This document shows positions 1 through 6,355 of a stretch of DNA of 37,021 nucleotides, piece by piece. Positions within the stretch are counted from its first letter, which is position 1; every line of letters begins with the position of its first letter. Below the pieces are notes generated by a model. That model was not told where the DNA came from, did not search any database, and saw only the letters and a list, made by a program, of their open reading frames with translations. Both the position numbers and the translations under genes were made by a program. The DNA comes from JBOZRQ01 sp050789255. GTDB lineage: Bacteria > Bacillota > Sulfobacillia > Symbiobacteriales > Symbiobacteriaceae. The stretch is from positions 1-37,021 of the forward strand of contig JBOZRQ010000021.1 in NCBI GenBank assembly GCA_050789255.1, read 5' to 3'.

Positions 1-362
1 CTGAGTCTACAAGATCGGATTCCTCAGGCTCTGAGTCTACAAGATCGGATTCCTCAGGCTCTGAGTCTACAAGATCGGATTCCTCAGGCTCTGAGTCCAC
101 CAGATCGGATTCCTCGGGCTCTGAGTCCACCGGGGCGGATTATTCGGGCTCTGAGTCTACCGGGTCGGATTATTCGGGCTCTGAGTCCACCGGATCGGAT
201 TATTCGGGCTCTGAGTCCACCGAATCGGATGATTTGGGTTCGGAGCCGGCGGAGTCGGACGCTTCGGGCAATGCGTCGGGCACGCCAGAAACTTCGGGTT
301 CCCAGTCGGTCGAGCCCGAGGCTTCAGGGTCTGAGTTGACGGAGCCTGATACTTCGGGTTCC
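1..362 (+). repeat. Twelve 30-bp tandem repeats coding a decapeptide
   Basis: Twelve consecutive 30-bp units run from the window edge to about 362. The first three (1-30, 31-60, 61-90) are identical; the fourth differs at a few third positions; units become steadily more degenerate towards the 3' end. Read in frame from base 3 each unit codes a decapeptide of form E-S-T-x-S-D-x-S-G-S. The polarity (perfect at the 5' side, decayed at the 3' side) suggests recent expansion at the upstream side. The array may extend beyond the window. Confidence 0.95.
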
Positions 363-722
363 GGACAAGAGGGTCCGGACTCCGGGGAAGTGGGCGCGAC
401 AGTCGACTTGTCACTGAGGCTGGGCCAGGCGCCCGCCCTGCAGGCAGAGGTCGACGGTGTGGAGTTTGCCATCGGGCAGCTTCCAGACGGCTCCGGTAAC
501 AGCGACTCCTCCTCGTCCTCCGGCTCTGAGCGCTCATCCGATATCCCTTCGAGACACTCCTACGATTCAGCCAATTGGGAGTCGGTGTTCGCCCTCTTGC
601 GGGCCCAGGATGAGGATCTGCGTGCCGAGTGGCGGCAGGGAATCGAGGCCCGCGCGCGGCAGATGGAGCAAATTCGCCTGAATTTGAGGCAAGCGGTCGC
701 GGACCTGATGGAGACGATCTAA
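3..722 (+). CDS. Ser/Asp-rich decapeptide-repeat protein, 5'-truncated by the window
   Basis: The reading frame is open from base 3 to the TAA at 720-722, so the true start lies upstream of the window; the first internal ATG (234) is inside the repeats and is not a likely start. About 120 residues of Ser/Asp/Glu-rich decapeptide repeats are followed by a roughly 120-residue non-repeat tail. The tail has a Ser run (around 508-527) and ends in a charged, probably helical or coiled-coil segment rich in Arg, Glu and Gln. Acidic Ser-rich repeats of this type occur in extracellular or surface stalk proteins, but no sorting motif or membrane anchor is visible at the C terminus. Function unknown. It precedes the (Q-X)n genes on the same strand, and all are low-complexity proteins. 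Confidence 0.8.
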   Translation, partial: ESTRSDSSGSESTRSDSSGSESTRSDSSGSESTRSDSSGSESTGADYSGSESTGSDYSGSESTGSDYSGSESTESDDLGSEPAESDASGNASGTPETSGSQSVEPEASGSELTEPDTSGSGQEGPDSGEVGATVDLSLRLGQAPALQAEVDGVEFAIGQLPDGSGNSDSSSSSGSERSSDIPSRHSYDSANWESVFALLRAQDEDLRAEWRQGIEARARQMEQIRLNLRQAVADLMETI

Positions 723-741
723 TATCAACCTTCTCAGAACG

Positions 742-770
742 GCCACGGGCTGTCGCTCGTGGCTGCTTCT
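742..770 (+). terminator. Weak hairpin after the Ser-repeat gene
   Basis: GCCACG at 742-747 pairs with CGTGGC at 758-763, extended by three inner pairs around a TGTC loop. The stem is followed by a T-rich stretch, TGCTTCTTT. It sits 20 bases after the stop codon. The T run is broken by C and G, so this is only a probable terminator. Confidence 0.45.
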
Positions 771-796
771 TTGCAACGATCGTTCCGCATGTGATG

Positions 797-824
797 AACT
801 TCCCACCGCAATTTACATAATGTA
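797..824 (+). promoter_or_regulatory. Possible sigma-K-like sporulation promoter
   Basis: The sequence AAC at 797-799, a 16-base spacer and CATAATGTA at 816-824 match the pattern AC-N16-CATANNNTA known for Bacillus sigma-K (and partly sigma-E) promoters. The -10-like element lies inside a perfect short palindrome, TTACAT-A-ATGTAA (813-825). It lies 70 bases upstream of the first (Q-X)n gene in an otherwise empty gap. Chance matches to such short motifs are common, so this is tentative. Confidence 0.3.
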
Positions 825-896
825 AGAGGGGCTCAGTTTATAGCCCGTCACCCGGGACCAAGTCGAAGGGTACCGCCCACAAGGAGGCCGATGCCA

Positions 897-1283
897 ATGC
901 TGTTCGATGCCTTTGAAGGCGATCACTCCAGTCAAAAAAACCGGGAAGTAGACGTCGAAGCCGAGCGGGAGGAAACGACCCAAAGGGTCACCGCCACCCA
1001 GAACAATCACCTAACCGTGCAGGACCAGGACCAGCAGACCCAGGCGCAGGCTCAGACACAGGAGCAGCTGCAATTCCAGCTGCAGATCCAGGAGCAGTTC
1101 CAGTCGCAAATGCAGTCGCAGCTGCAGTTCCAGGCTCAGCTTCAGGCCCAGTGGCAGCGCCAGTGGCAAGAGCAGCTTCAGGCGCAGCTCCAGCAGCAAC
1201 TGCAACTGCAGCAGCAGTTTATGGAACTCCTCCAGGCCGTTGTTCTTGCTGCTGGCGCGCGCCGCAAGTCAGGCGAGGGCTAG
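897..1283 (+). CDS. Glutamine-alternating (Q-X)n protein 1
   Basis: This is a 128-aa protein. The ATG at 897 is preferred over the in-frame ATG at 891 because AAGGAGG (881-887) is 9 bases from 897 but only 3 from 891. An acidic, charged N terminus (about 1-30) and a short linker with the motif TQRVTATQNNH lead into about 60 residues in which nearly every second residue is Gln. The alternate positions are Ala, Leu, Phe, Trp, Glu, Thr or Ser. The last 20 residues are a hydrophobic helix (MELLQAVVLAAG) and a basic tail. There is no signal peptide. Strict Q-X alternation suits beta-strand stacking or a polar-zipper assembly, so a self-assembling structural protein is plausible; this is inference. 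The next gene is a clear paralogue 27 bases downstream, probably cotranscribed. Confidence 0.8.
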   Translation: MLFDAFEGDHSSQKNREVDVEAEREETTQRVTATQNNHLTVQDQDQQTQAQAQTQEQLQFQLQIQEQFQSQMQSQLQFQAQLQAQWQRQWQEQLQAQLQQQLQLQQQFMELLQAVVLAAGARRKSGEG

Positions 1284-1310
1284 ATCTCTGGAATTGGGGG
1301 GTAGTCAGAT

Positions 1311-1703
1311 ATGGACGGCAAAGACAACGATAAGGTGCCTCCGATGACCGGAGGAGAGAACCAGGAGCAGGAGACCAATCGGCAGGAGAACGAGACCGAG
1401 AGCTCCAGTCAGGGGGTCACCATTACCCAGACGAACTCTCAGACCGTGACCGATACGGACAACAACACCCAGGCCCAGGACCAGACGCAGAGTCAGGCCC
1501 AGTGGCAGGCTCAGTGGCAGGCCCAGTGGCAGGCGCAGCTCCAGGCACAGCTACAGGCCCAGCGCCAGTGGCAGGAACAGTGGCAGGAGCAGTGGCAGCG
1601 CCAGTGGCAGTGGCAGACCCAGCAGCAGAACCAGATGCAGCAGCAGTTCCAGGTGCTGATCAGCAAAGTGCTTGCCGCACTGGTCAACCGGGGCCGCGAT
1701 TAA
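1311..1703 (+). CDS. Glutamine-alternating (Q-X)n protein 2, with Q-W-Q-A repeats
   Basis: This is a 130-aa paralogue of the preceding gene with the same architecture: a polar, acidic N terminus (1-40), a linker with VTITQTNSQTV, about 60 residues of Q-X alternation, and a hydrophobic helical C terminus (QVLISKVLAALV) with a basic end. The repeat is more regular here and rich in Trp. The DNA from about 1500 to 1620 is a degenerate 12-bp repeat, CAGTGGCAGGCN, coding Q-W-Q-A, so repeat slippage probably shapes its length. A G-rich stretch (1296-1302) is the only candidate ribosome site. No known domain was recognised. The alternating Gln with aromatic or aliphatic residues predicts beta aggregation or a fibrous assembly. 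Function unknown. Confidence 0.8.
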   Translation: MDGKDNDKVPPMTGGENQEQETNRQENETESSSQGVTITQTNSQTVTDTDNNTQAQDQTQSQAQWQAQWQAQWQAQLQAQLQAQRQWQEQWQEQWQRQWQWQTQQQNQMQQQFQVLISKVLAALVNRGRD

Positions 1704-1710
1704 CACCGGC

Positions 1711-1745
1711 GGGGGAAGGCTCCCACGGCCTTCCCCCACTCTATT
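1711..1745 (+). terminator. Strong hairpin after the second (Q-X)n gene
   Basis: GGGGGAAGGC (1711-1720) pairs perfectly with GCCTTCCCCC (1728-1737) around a 7-base loop. The following ACTCTATT is only partly T-rich. It may be a leaky terminator or an mRNA-stabilising hairpin, because the next gene starts 27 bases further on. Confidence 0.6.
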
Positions 1746-1763
1746 GCCAGAGGGGCGAGTGCC

Positions 1764-2264
1764 ATGAGTGAGGAGCTGCGCAGGCTGACACGGCAGGAGG
1801 CCGATCTCGACCAGACAAACGATCAGAAGGTCGACCAGGCCAATACTCAGGATGCGTCGCATCATTCCGAAGCCCGCCAGCGGGTGGCCGTCACCGTTGA
1901 GAACCACATGAGTCCGCCTGCATACGGTATGGCCGACGGTAGGCTGGCGGGCCTGATTCTCGACAACGATGGCCAGGGAATCCCCGGCGTGACCGTCGAG
2001 CTCTTCTTCGGACCCATGGTGGGGGTTCCGGTGGCGATCGAACAGACCGATGCACTGGGCGGCTTCCGGGTCGACGGTCTGCCGGGCGGTTTTTACAGTG
2101 TCCGGGCCGGCCGAAGGGACCGCGCAACGGTACAACACTGGAACGTACGAGTCGACCAGGGCCGAGAGTCACGCATTCAGCTGGCCCTCCCGTCCTTTCT
2201 TCCCTCCCCGAGGCGCAAGTCAGCGGGGAGCATCGATGCCCCCCACGCTCCCATCGTTCCGTAG
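1764..2264 (+). CDS. Carboxypeptidase-regulatory-like (prealbumin-fold) small protein
   Basis: This is a 166-aa protein starting at ATG 1764 behind GAGGGG. The N terminus (1-45) is polar and rich in Gln, Asp and Asn, with the segment RQRVAVTVENHM, which resembles the linker found before the repeats in the two upstream (Q-X)n proteins. Residues about 58-140 look like a carboxypeptidase-D regulatory-like (Greek-key beta) domain: G-R-L-A-G-L-I-x-D, then G-I-P-G-V-T-V-E-L, T-D-A-L-G-G-F and L-P-G-G-F-Y-S-V. The tail is Pro/Ser/Arg-rich. There is no signal peptide. Such domains often act as structural or adhesive modules in surface layers. It is probably part of the same assembly as its upstream neighbours, by context and the shared linker. 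Confidence 0.75.
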   Translation: MSEELRRLTRQEADLDQTNDQKVDQANTQDASHHSEARQRVAVTVENHMSPPAYGMADGRLAGLILDNDGQGIPGVTVELFFGPMVGVPVAIEQTDALGGFRVDGLPGGFYSVRAGRRDRATVQHWNVRVDQGRESRIQLALPSFLPSPRRKSAGSIDAPHAPIVP

Positions 2265-2279
2265 AAGTTATCTCTTCCA

Positions 2280-2310
2280 GCCGCTGCATTTTGACAATGC
2301 GGCGGCTTTT
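2280..2310 (+). terminator. Rho-independent terminator
   Basis: An 11-bp stem is formed by GCCGCTGCATT (2280-2290) and AATGCGGCGGC (2296-2306) with one G-U wobble, a TTGAC loop and TTTT at 2307-2310. It ends the low-complexity gene cluster and insulates the ABC operon downstream. Confidence 0.8.
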
Positions 2311-2331
2311 CAGTGTCGCGACAGAAAGCGC

Positions 2332-2360
2332 TTGACAGCTCCAGCACGAAGGTGTATTAC
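2332..2360 (+). promoter_or_regulatory. Sigma-A-like promoter of the ABC operon
   Basis: TTGACA (2332-2337) is followed by a 17-base spacer and TATTAC (2355-2360). The -10 element lies inside the first of two GTGTA-N12-TACAC operators, as expected for repression by blocking RNA polymerase. Confidence 0.7.
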
Positions 2361-2396
2361 AGTACTAGTACACGGTGTATTACTGATGTAATACAC
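2352..2396 (+). promoter_or_regulatory. Two tandem YtrA/GntR-type operators
   Basis: Two inverted repeats of identical geometry, GTGTA-N12-TACAC, lie at 2352-2373 and 2375-2396, starting 23 bp apart, about two helical turns. The second is the better palindrome, with arms GTGTATTAC and GTAATACAC around TGAT. The first also contains a small palindrome, GTACTAGTAC (2362-2371). The form resembles the AGTGTA/TACACT-type inverted repeat known for the B. subtilis YtrA repressor, and a YtrA-type GntR gene lies in the operon at 4962-5357. Autoregulation is therefore likely. The sites overlap the -10 and the start region of the operon. Confidence 0.8.
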
Positions 2397-2423
2397 ACTG
2401 ACACTGAGACTGAGGTGAGCTTG

Positions 2424-3311
2424 ATGCAAGCGCTGAAGATTGATGGATTGACCCGACAGTACCGGAACGGTCGTGGCATCCATAACGTAAACCTGGGCGT
2501 TGAGCAGGGCGAGGTGTTCGGCTTCCTGGGCCCCAACGGGGCGGGCAAGACCACCCTGATCCGGACCACACTCGGGTTCATGCAGCCCACAGCCGGGCAG
2601 ATTCATGTCATGGGGATCGATGCCGTGGCCCGCAGCCGGGATGTGCGGAGCCGGATCGGGTATCTGCCCAGCGACCCGGCGCTCTACGACTTTCTGAATG
2701 GCCAGCAGAATATCGACTTCGCCCTGGCCATTCGGGGCATCAAGAACCGGGGCCGGGTCAAGGAGTTAGCGGACCGGCTGGAGATCGACCTGAGGCGGCG
2801 GCTCAAAACCCTGTCCCGGGGCAACAAGCAAAAGGTGGCGATCATAACCGCCCTGGCGCACGACCCGGACCTGATCATCCTGGACGAGCCCACCTCGGGG
2901 TTGGACCCGCTGGTGCAGGAGACCTTCGTCTCACTGATCCGGGAGGAGAAGGCCCGTGGCAAGACGGTTTTCATGTCCTCCCATGTCATGTCCGAAGTCG
3001 AGGCCCTCTGCGATCGGGTGGGCGTGATTCGGGACGGACAGATCGTCACCGTCGGTGGGGTGGAGGAGCTCCGCAAGACGCGGGTGAAGTATGTGAGCTG
3101 CGCCTTCGCCGACGCGGCGCCCGATCTGGCACGGCTGCCGGGGGTGCGGGATTTGCAGGTGGACGGGCGCCGCTTCAAGTTCACCCTGGCCGGCGACCTG
3201 GACGCTGTGGTCGCTGAACTCGCCCGCTATCCCCTGGCCGACCTGACCATGACCGACCCGCCCCTGGAGGAGATCTTCCGGGCCTTTTACGAGGGAGGCG
3301 CTGCGAAATGA
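2424..3311 (+). CDS. ABC transporter ATP-binding protein (first of two)
   Basis: This is a 295-aa ATPase. ATG 2424 is chosen because GAGGTGA (2412-2418) lies 5 bases upstream; the longer frame from 2313 would run through the promoter and operators. Motifs in order: Walker A GPNGAGKTT (about residues 40-48), signature LSRGNKQK (about 135), Walker B LIILDEPTSGLDP (about 155) and the switch His in MSSHVMSE. The roughly 80-residue C-terminal extension is typical of ATPases that pair with ABC-2-type membrane proteins. Its stop overlaps the start of the permease at 3308 (ATGA), so the two are translationally coupled. The substrate cannot be read from sequence; related GntR-controlled operons respond to cell-envelope antibiotics, so an envelope-stress or self-protection exporter is a reasonable inference. 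Confidence 0.9.
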   Translation: MQALKIDGLTRQYRNGRGIHNVNLGVEQGEVFGFLGPNGAGKTTLIRTTLGFMQPTAGQIHVMGIDAVARSRDVRSRIGYLPSDPALYDFLNGQQNIDFALAIRGIKNRGRVKELADRLEIDLRRRLKTLSRGNKQKVAIITALAHDPDLIILDEPTSGLDPLVQETFVSLIREEKARGKTVFMSSHVMSEVEALCDRVGVIRDGQIVTVGGVEELRKTRVKYVSCAFADAAPDLARLPGVRDLQVDGRRFKFTLAGDLDAVVAELARYPLADLTMTDPPLEEIFRAFYEGGAAK

Positions 3312-4099
3312 CCCTGCTCTGGCAGTTCTTCCGGTCACACCTGAAGGCGCTCACGGTGTGGGTCGCAATTGCCTTGGGGCTCTCCCTGGCTACCACAAGC
3401 GCTGCACCGGCTGCCGTGGCCAACGGTGCAATGAATGCGTACATCGACAAGCTCCCGGAGTCGCTCCGATCCATGGTGGGCTACACGTCCGGGCTCGGCC
3501 CGCTGGACCAATACATTGTCGCCAAGTACGCCCCGCTCGGGGCCCTGGTGCTGGTGCTGTACGCGACCCTGCTTGCCCTTTCCATTGTCACCCGTGAGGT
3601 GGACCGCCGCACCATCGACTTCCTCCTTGCGCTGCCGGTGAGCCGGACCCAGGTGGCCCTGGCCAGGCTGGCCACAATGGCGGTGAACACAGGGGTGCTG
3701 GCGGCGGTCATGTGGCTCGCTCTGCGTTTTCACCTTGAATCGCTGGGACTCACCGGCTCCTTTGAAGGGTACGGGCTCCTGCTGCTGGTGCAGTGGCTGT
3801 TGGCCATGGCCATCGGGTGCCTGGTGTTCCTGATTTCGCTTTGGATTGATGACTACGGGTTTGCCGTTAAGCTCTTTCTGGGGACGGCGTCCGGTGCATA
3901 CCTGCTCGAGATGCTGCTTCGGGCGGGCAACATCAGCCGCGCCGGCCGTCTGCTTAGTCCCTTCAGCTACGCCGATGCAGGGCTCATTGTCCGGGAGAAA
4001 GCGGTCCCGGGTGCCGACCTGGCGGTGCTGCTGATTGTGATCGCGGCCTCGGTCGCTGTGGCGATGCCAGTGTTCGCACGCAAGCAGATCTCGGCATAA
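3308..4099 (+). CDS. ABC-2-type transporter permease 1
   Basis: This is a 263-aa membrane protein with about six hydrophobic helices (around residues 12-32, 75-95, 117-137, 150-180, 188-205 and 235-255) and a long extracytoplasmic loop after helix 1. The segment TREVDRRTIDFLLALPVSR (about 93-111) is the coupling-helix region of ABC-2 permeases and is nearly repeated in the next gene (TREMDRRTMEFLLSLPVAR), so the two are paralogues and probably form a heterodimer. Both also share an S-x-D-D-Y-G motif. The ATG overlaps the stop of the upstream ATPase by 4 bases. It is the membrane half of the exporter encoded with the flanking ATPases. Confidence 0.85.
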   Translation: MTLLWQFFRSHLKALTVWVAIALGLSLATTSAAPAAVANGAMNAYIDKLPESLRSMVGYTSGLGPLDQYIVAKYAPLGALVLVLYATLLALSIVTREVDRRTIDFLLALPVSRTQVALARLATMAVNTGVLAAVMWLALRFHLESLGLTGSFEGYGLLLLVQWLLAMAIGCLVFLISLWIDDYGFAVKLFLGTASGAYLLEMLLRAGNISRAGRLLSPFSYADAGLIVREKAVPGADLAVLLIVIAASVAVAMPVFARKQISA

Positions 4100-4116
4100 G
4101 CGGGGGTGGAGGAACG

Positions 4117-4923
4117 ATGACGCTGTTCAAGCAGCAACTCAAGCAGGAGTGGGTATCGATTCTGGTTTGGGGCCTGATCTTGGCCGGGTTTCAGTTCACC
4201 GTCGCCCAGATGTGGGACGTGATGCGCCAGACGGGCAGTCTGGCCGAACTGGAGGCGCTCATTGCGAACATGCCCGAGGCCATGAAGGCCATGGTAGGGC
4301 AGGGGGCCGCGTATGCCACCCTGAACGGATGGCTGCAGGCATATGCCTTCAGCGGCTTTATGTCGCTGCCCTACGTGATTTTCACCGGGTTGTTCGTGGC
4401 GGGTATCGTCACCCGTGAAATGGACCGCCGGACCATGGAGTTCTTGCTTTCACTGCCGGTGGCCCGATGGCAGGTGTTGGTATACCGGTGGGCCGGCATG
4501 GTCGGCGCCCTGACGGTCCTGCACCTGTTTCAGCTGATCACGGTGACGCTGGCGGTCAGGTCGATGGGCGAGGAGCCGCTCCTCGCAGAATACACCTGGG
4601 CGACGTTGAACTCACTGTTGCTCTTCGTGGCGTTGGGCAGCCTGATGCTCCTGGTGAGCCTGTCCTTTGACGATTACGGCCGGGGCGTCTCGGTGCTGTT
4701 GGGTCTTGGGCTGGGCCTGTTCTTCTTTCACCTGGGCACCGCAGACAGCGAGGGCGCCCTGCAGAGCGTGCGGGGGATGCTCCCCTTCGCCATGTACGAC
4801 GCCGGGCCGATTCTGTCGAAGGCCGAGGTGCCTGTGGCTCACCTGCTTGCCCTTGCGGCGACCGCGCTGGCGTGCCTGGGGCTCAGCGTCTACCTGTTCC
4901 AACGCAAGCAGGTTTCGGTGTAA
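4117..4923 (+). CDS. ABC-2-type transporter permease 2
   Basis: This is a 268-aa membrane protein with about six predicted helices and the same plan as permease 1: helix 1 at about residues 13-33, an extracytoplasmic segment, then the conserved cytoplasmic TREMDRRTMEFLLSLPVAR and the SFDDYGRGV motif. It starts at ATG 4117 with GGTGGAGG 6-13 bases upstream and lies 17 bases after permease 1. The loop after helix 1 (M-P-E-A-M-K-A-M-V-G) parallels L-P-E-S-L-R-S-M-V-G in permease 1, so the duplication is easy to see along the whole length. It probably forms a heterodimeric channel with permease 1. Confidence 0.85.
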   Translation: MTLFKQQLKQEWVSILVWGLILAGFQFTVAQMWDVMRQTGSLAELEALIANMPEAMKAMVGQGAAYATLNGWLQAYAFSGFMSLPYVIFTGLFVAGIVTREMDRRTMEFLLSLPVARWQVLVYRWAGMVGALTVLHLFQLITVTLAVRSMGEEPLLAEYTWATLNSLLLFVALGSLMLLVSLSFDDYGRGVSVLLGLGLGLFFFHLGTADSEGALQSVRGMLPFAMYDAGPILSKAEVPVAHLLALAATALACLGLSVYLFQRKQVSV

Positions 4924-4961
4924 ACTGAGCAGCAAGTGGACGAGGGGGGAGTCGCCGCCCT

Positions 4962-5357
4962 ATGTGGTTTCATATCGATCCTTCGAGCGGCACGCCAATC
5001 TATCGGCAGATTGTTGACCAGGTCCGGCAGGGAGTGGCCTCCGGCGTACTGAGGGCAGGCGATAAGCTGCCCTCCGTGCGCGACATGGCCGTGGAGCTGG
5101 CGGTCAACCCGAATACCATCGCCAAGGCCTATCAGGACCTGGAGCGCGATGGCATCATTGAGACCCCCCGTGGCAAGGGCTCGTTTGTGGCGGATCGTGA
5201 CCACGCCCTCACCCAGGCTGAGCGGGAGCGCCAGTTCGGCGAAGCGCTGGACAAGCTGGTCGCCGACGCCTACCGGCTGCGAATCGACACGGACCAGGCG
5301 GTGGCGATGTTCCGGCAGCGGCTCGCAGAGGCGGAGAGGAGGCGTTCCGGTGAATGA
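4962..5357 (+). CDS. GntR-family (YtrA subfamily) transcriptional repressor
   Basis: This is a 131-aa regulator. The N-terminal winged helix-turn-helix (about residues 10-75) has the classic GntR pattern: P-I-Y-R-Q-I-x-x-Q-V-R, then G-D-K-L-P-S-V-R-D, N-P-N-T-I-A-K-A-Y-Q-D-L-E and T-P-R-G-K-G-S-F-V. The short roughly 50-residue helical C terminus, without a FadR, HutC or MocR effector domain, is typical of the YtrA subfamily, whose members sit in operons with ABC transporters and dimerise through this tail. It starts at ATG 4962 after a G-rich SD (4942-4950). Its last codons overlap the GTG start of the second ATPase by 8 bases. Its likely targets are the two GTGTA-N12-TACAC operators at 2352-2396. 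The inducer is unknown. Confidence 0.9.
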   Translation: MWFHIDPSSGTPIYRQIVDQVRQGVASGVLRAGDKLPSVRDMAVELAVNPNTIAKAYQDLERDGIIETPRGKGSFVADRDHALTQAERERQFGEALDKLVADAYRLRIDTDQAVAMFRQRLAEAERRRSGE

Positions 5358-6237
5358 CGTGGCGATTTCCCTCAAAGGGCTGACCAAGCGGTACGGCCAG
5401 CGCGAGGCGCTCAGGGGCCTCGACCTGGAGGTGCCGACCGGCTCCTTCTTCGCCGTCCTGGGCCCCAATGGGGCCGGCAAAACCACCCTGCTCCGCAGCC
5501 TGGTCGGCATGATCAGACCGGATGGCGGCGAGGGGCAGATTCTGGGCTGCCCGCTGGGGCCGAACTACCCGCCGGCAGCGGTCAAGGCCCGCATGGGCTA
5601 CGTCGCTCAGCAACCCGCCCTCTATGACCGGATGACGGCCGCCGACCTGATCGGCATGTGCCGCGGCCTGCACCCACGTTGGGATGACCAGGCGGTTCGG
5701 CGGTATGTGGACCTCTTTGAACTCGCCCTCAAGGTGCCCGTCCGGCAAATGTCCCCGGGGATGCGGTCACAGCTTGCCCTGACTCTGGTAATGGGCGGCA
5801 AGCCGGACCTGCTCATCCTCGACGAGCCAACGCTCGGGCTGGATCCGCTCAACCGACACCAGTACATGCAGGTGCTGCTGGCCGACTCCATGGAGGAAGG
5901 GCGGACGGTGCTGCTCTCCACCCACGATATCTACCAGATTGAGCGCATGGCGGACCGGGTGGCGATTCTGAAGGATGGCGTGGCTGTGGCCACCGGGCCG
6001 GTGGATGACCTGAAGGACTCCGAGAAGCGGGTGCGGGTGGCCGGGGCGGTGACGGAAGAGGTGCTCCGAGCTGTGCCGGGGGTGCGCAAGGTACAAAGGG
6101 AGTCGTCGGGCTGGCTGCTCTCTGTTGGTATCCAAGGCGACGGGTTGCGAGAGCGCCTTCTGCAGACGCCCGGTGTTACCGGTGTGCAGGTCTACGAGCA
6201 GAGCCTTGAGGAGATCTTCCTCAGCTACGTATCATAA
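5350..6237 (+). CDS. ABC transporter ATP-binding protein (second)
   Basis: This is a 295-aa ATPase. The GTG at 5350 is chosen because AGGAGG (5337-5342) lies 7 bases upstream; the longer open frame from 5149 overlaps the regulator gene and is spurious. Motifs: Walker A GPNGAGKTT (about residues 37-45), signature QMSPGMRSQ (about 135, a departure from canonical LSGGQ), Walker B LLILDEPTLGLDP and the switch His in LSTHD. The C-terminal extension is of the ABC-2 type. It is the last gene of the operon and has no permease after it, so it probably shares the two upstream permeases with the first ATPase. This would give a two-ATPase, two-permease transporter comparable to ytr-type systems. A strong terminator follows 9 bases after its stop. 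Confidence 0.9.
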   Translation: MNDVAISLKGLTKRYGQREALRGLDLEVPTGSFFAVLGPNGAGKTTLLRSLVGMIRPDGGEGQILGCPLGPNYPPAAVKARMGYVAQQPALYDRMTAADLIGMCRGLHPRWDDQAVRRYVDLFELALKVPVRQMSPGMRSQLALTLVMGGKPDLLILDEPTLGLDPLNRHQYMQVLLADSMEEGRTVLLSTHDIYQIERMADRVAILKDGVAVATGPVDDLKDSEKRVRVAGAVTEEVLRAVPGVRKVQRESSGWLLSVGIQGDGLRERLLQTPGVTGVQVYEQSLEEIFLSYVS

Positions 6238-6245
6238 GTCCGACA

Positions 6246-6279
6246 GGGACTCTCTCGCAGTGCGGAGAGTCCCTTTTTT
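6246..6279 (+). terminator. Rho-independent terminator of the ABC operon
   Basis: A perfect 9-bp stem, GGGACTCTC (6246-6254) with GAGAGTCCC (6265-6273), is followed directly by TTTTTT (6274-6279). Confidence 0.92.
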
Positions 6280-6355
6280 CATTCCGTTGGGAATTCTTTC
6301 GCCAAGGTCCCGAACCACAAACGCTTCCATCCGTAATTATTAATAGGCAACCAAA

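Noticed and set aside
1..362. CRISPR array
   Set aside because: The units are contiguous 30-bp tandem repeats without unique spacers and remain in frame as coding sequence.
5149..5349. Upstream extension of the second ATPase
   Set aside because: It overlaps the GntR gene in another frame; AGGAGG 7 bases before GTG 5350 decides the start.
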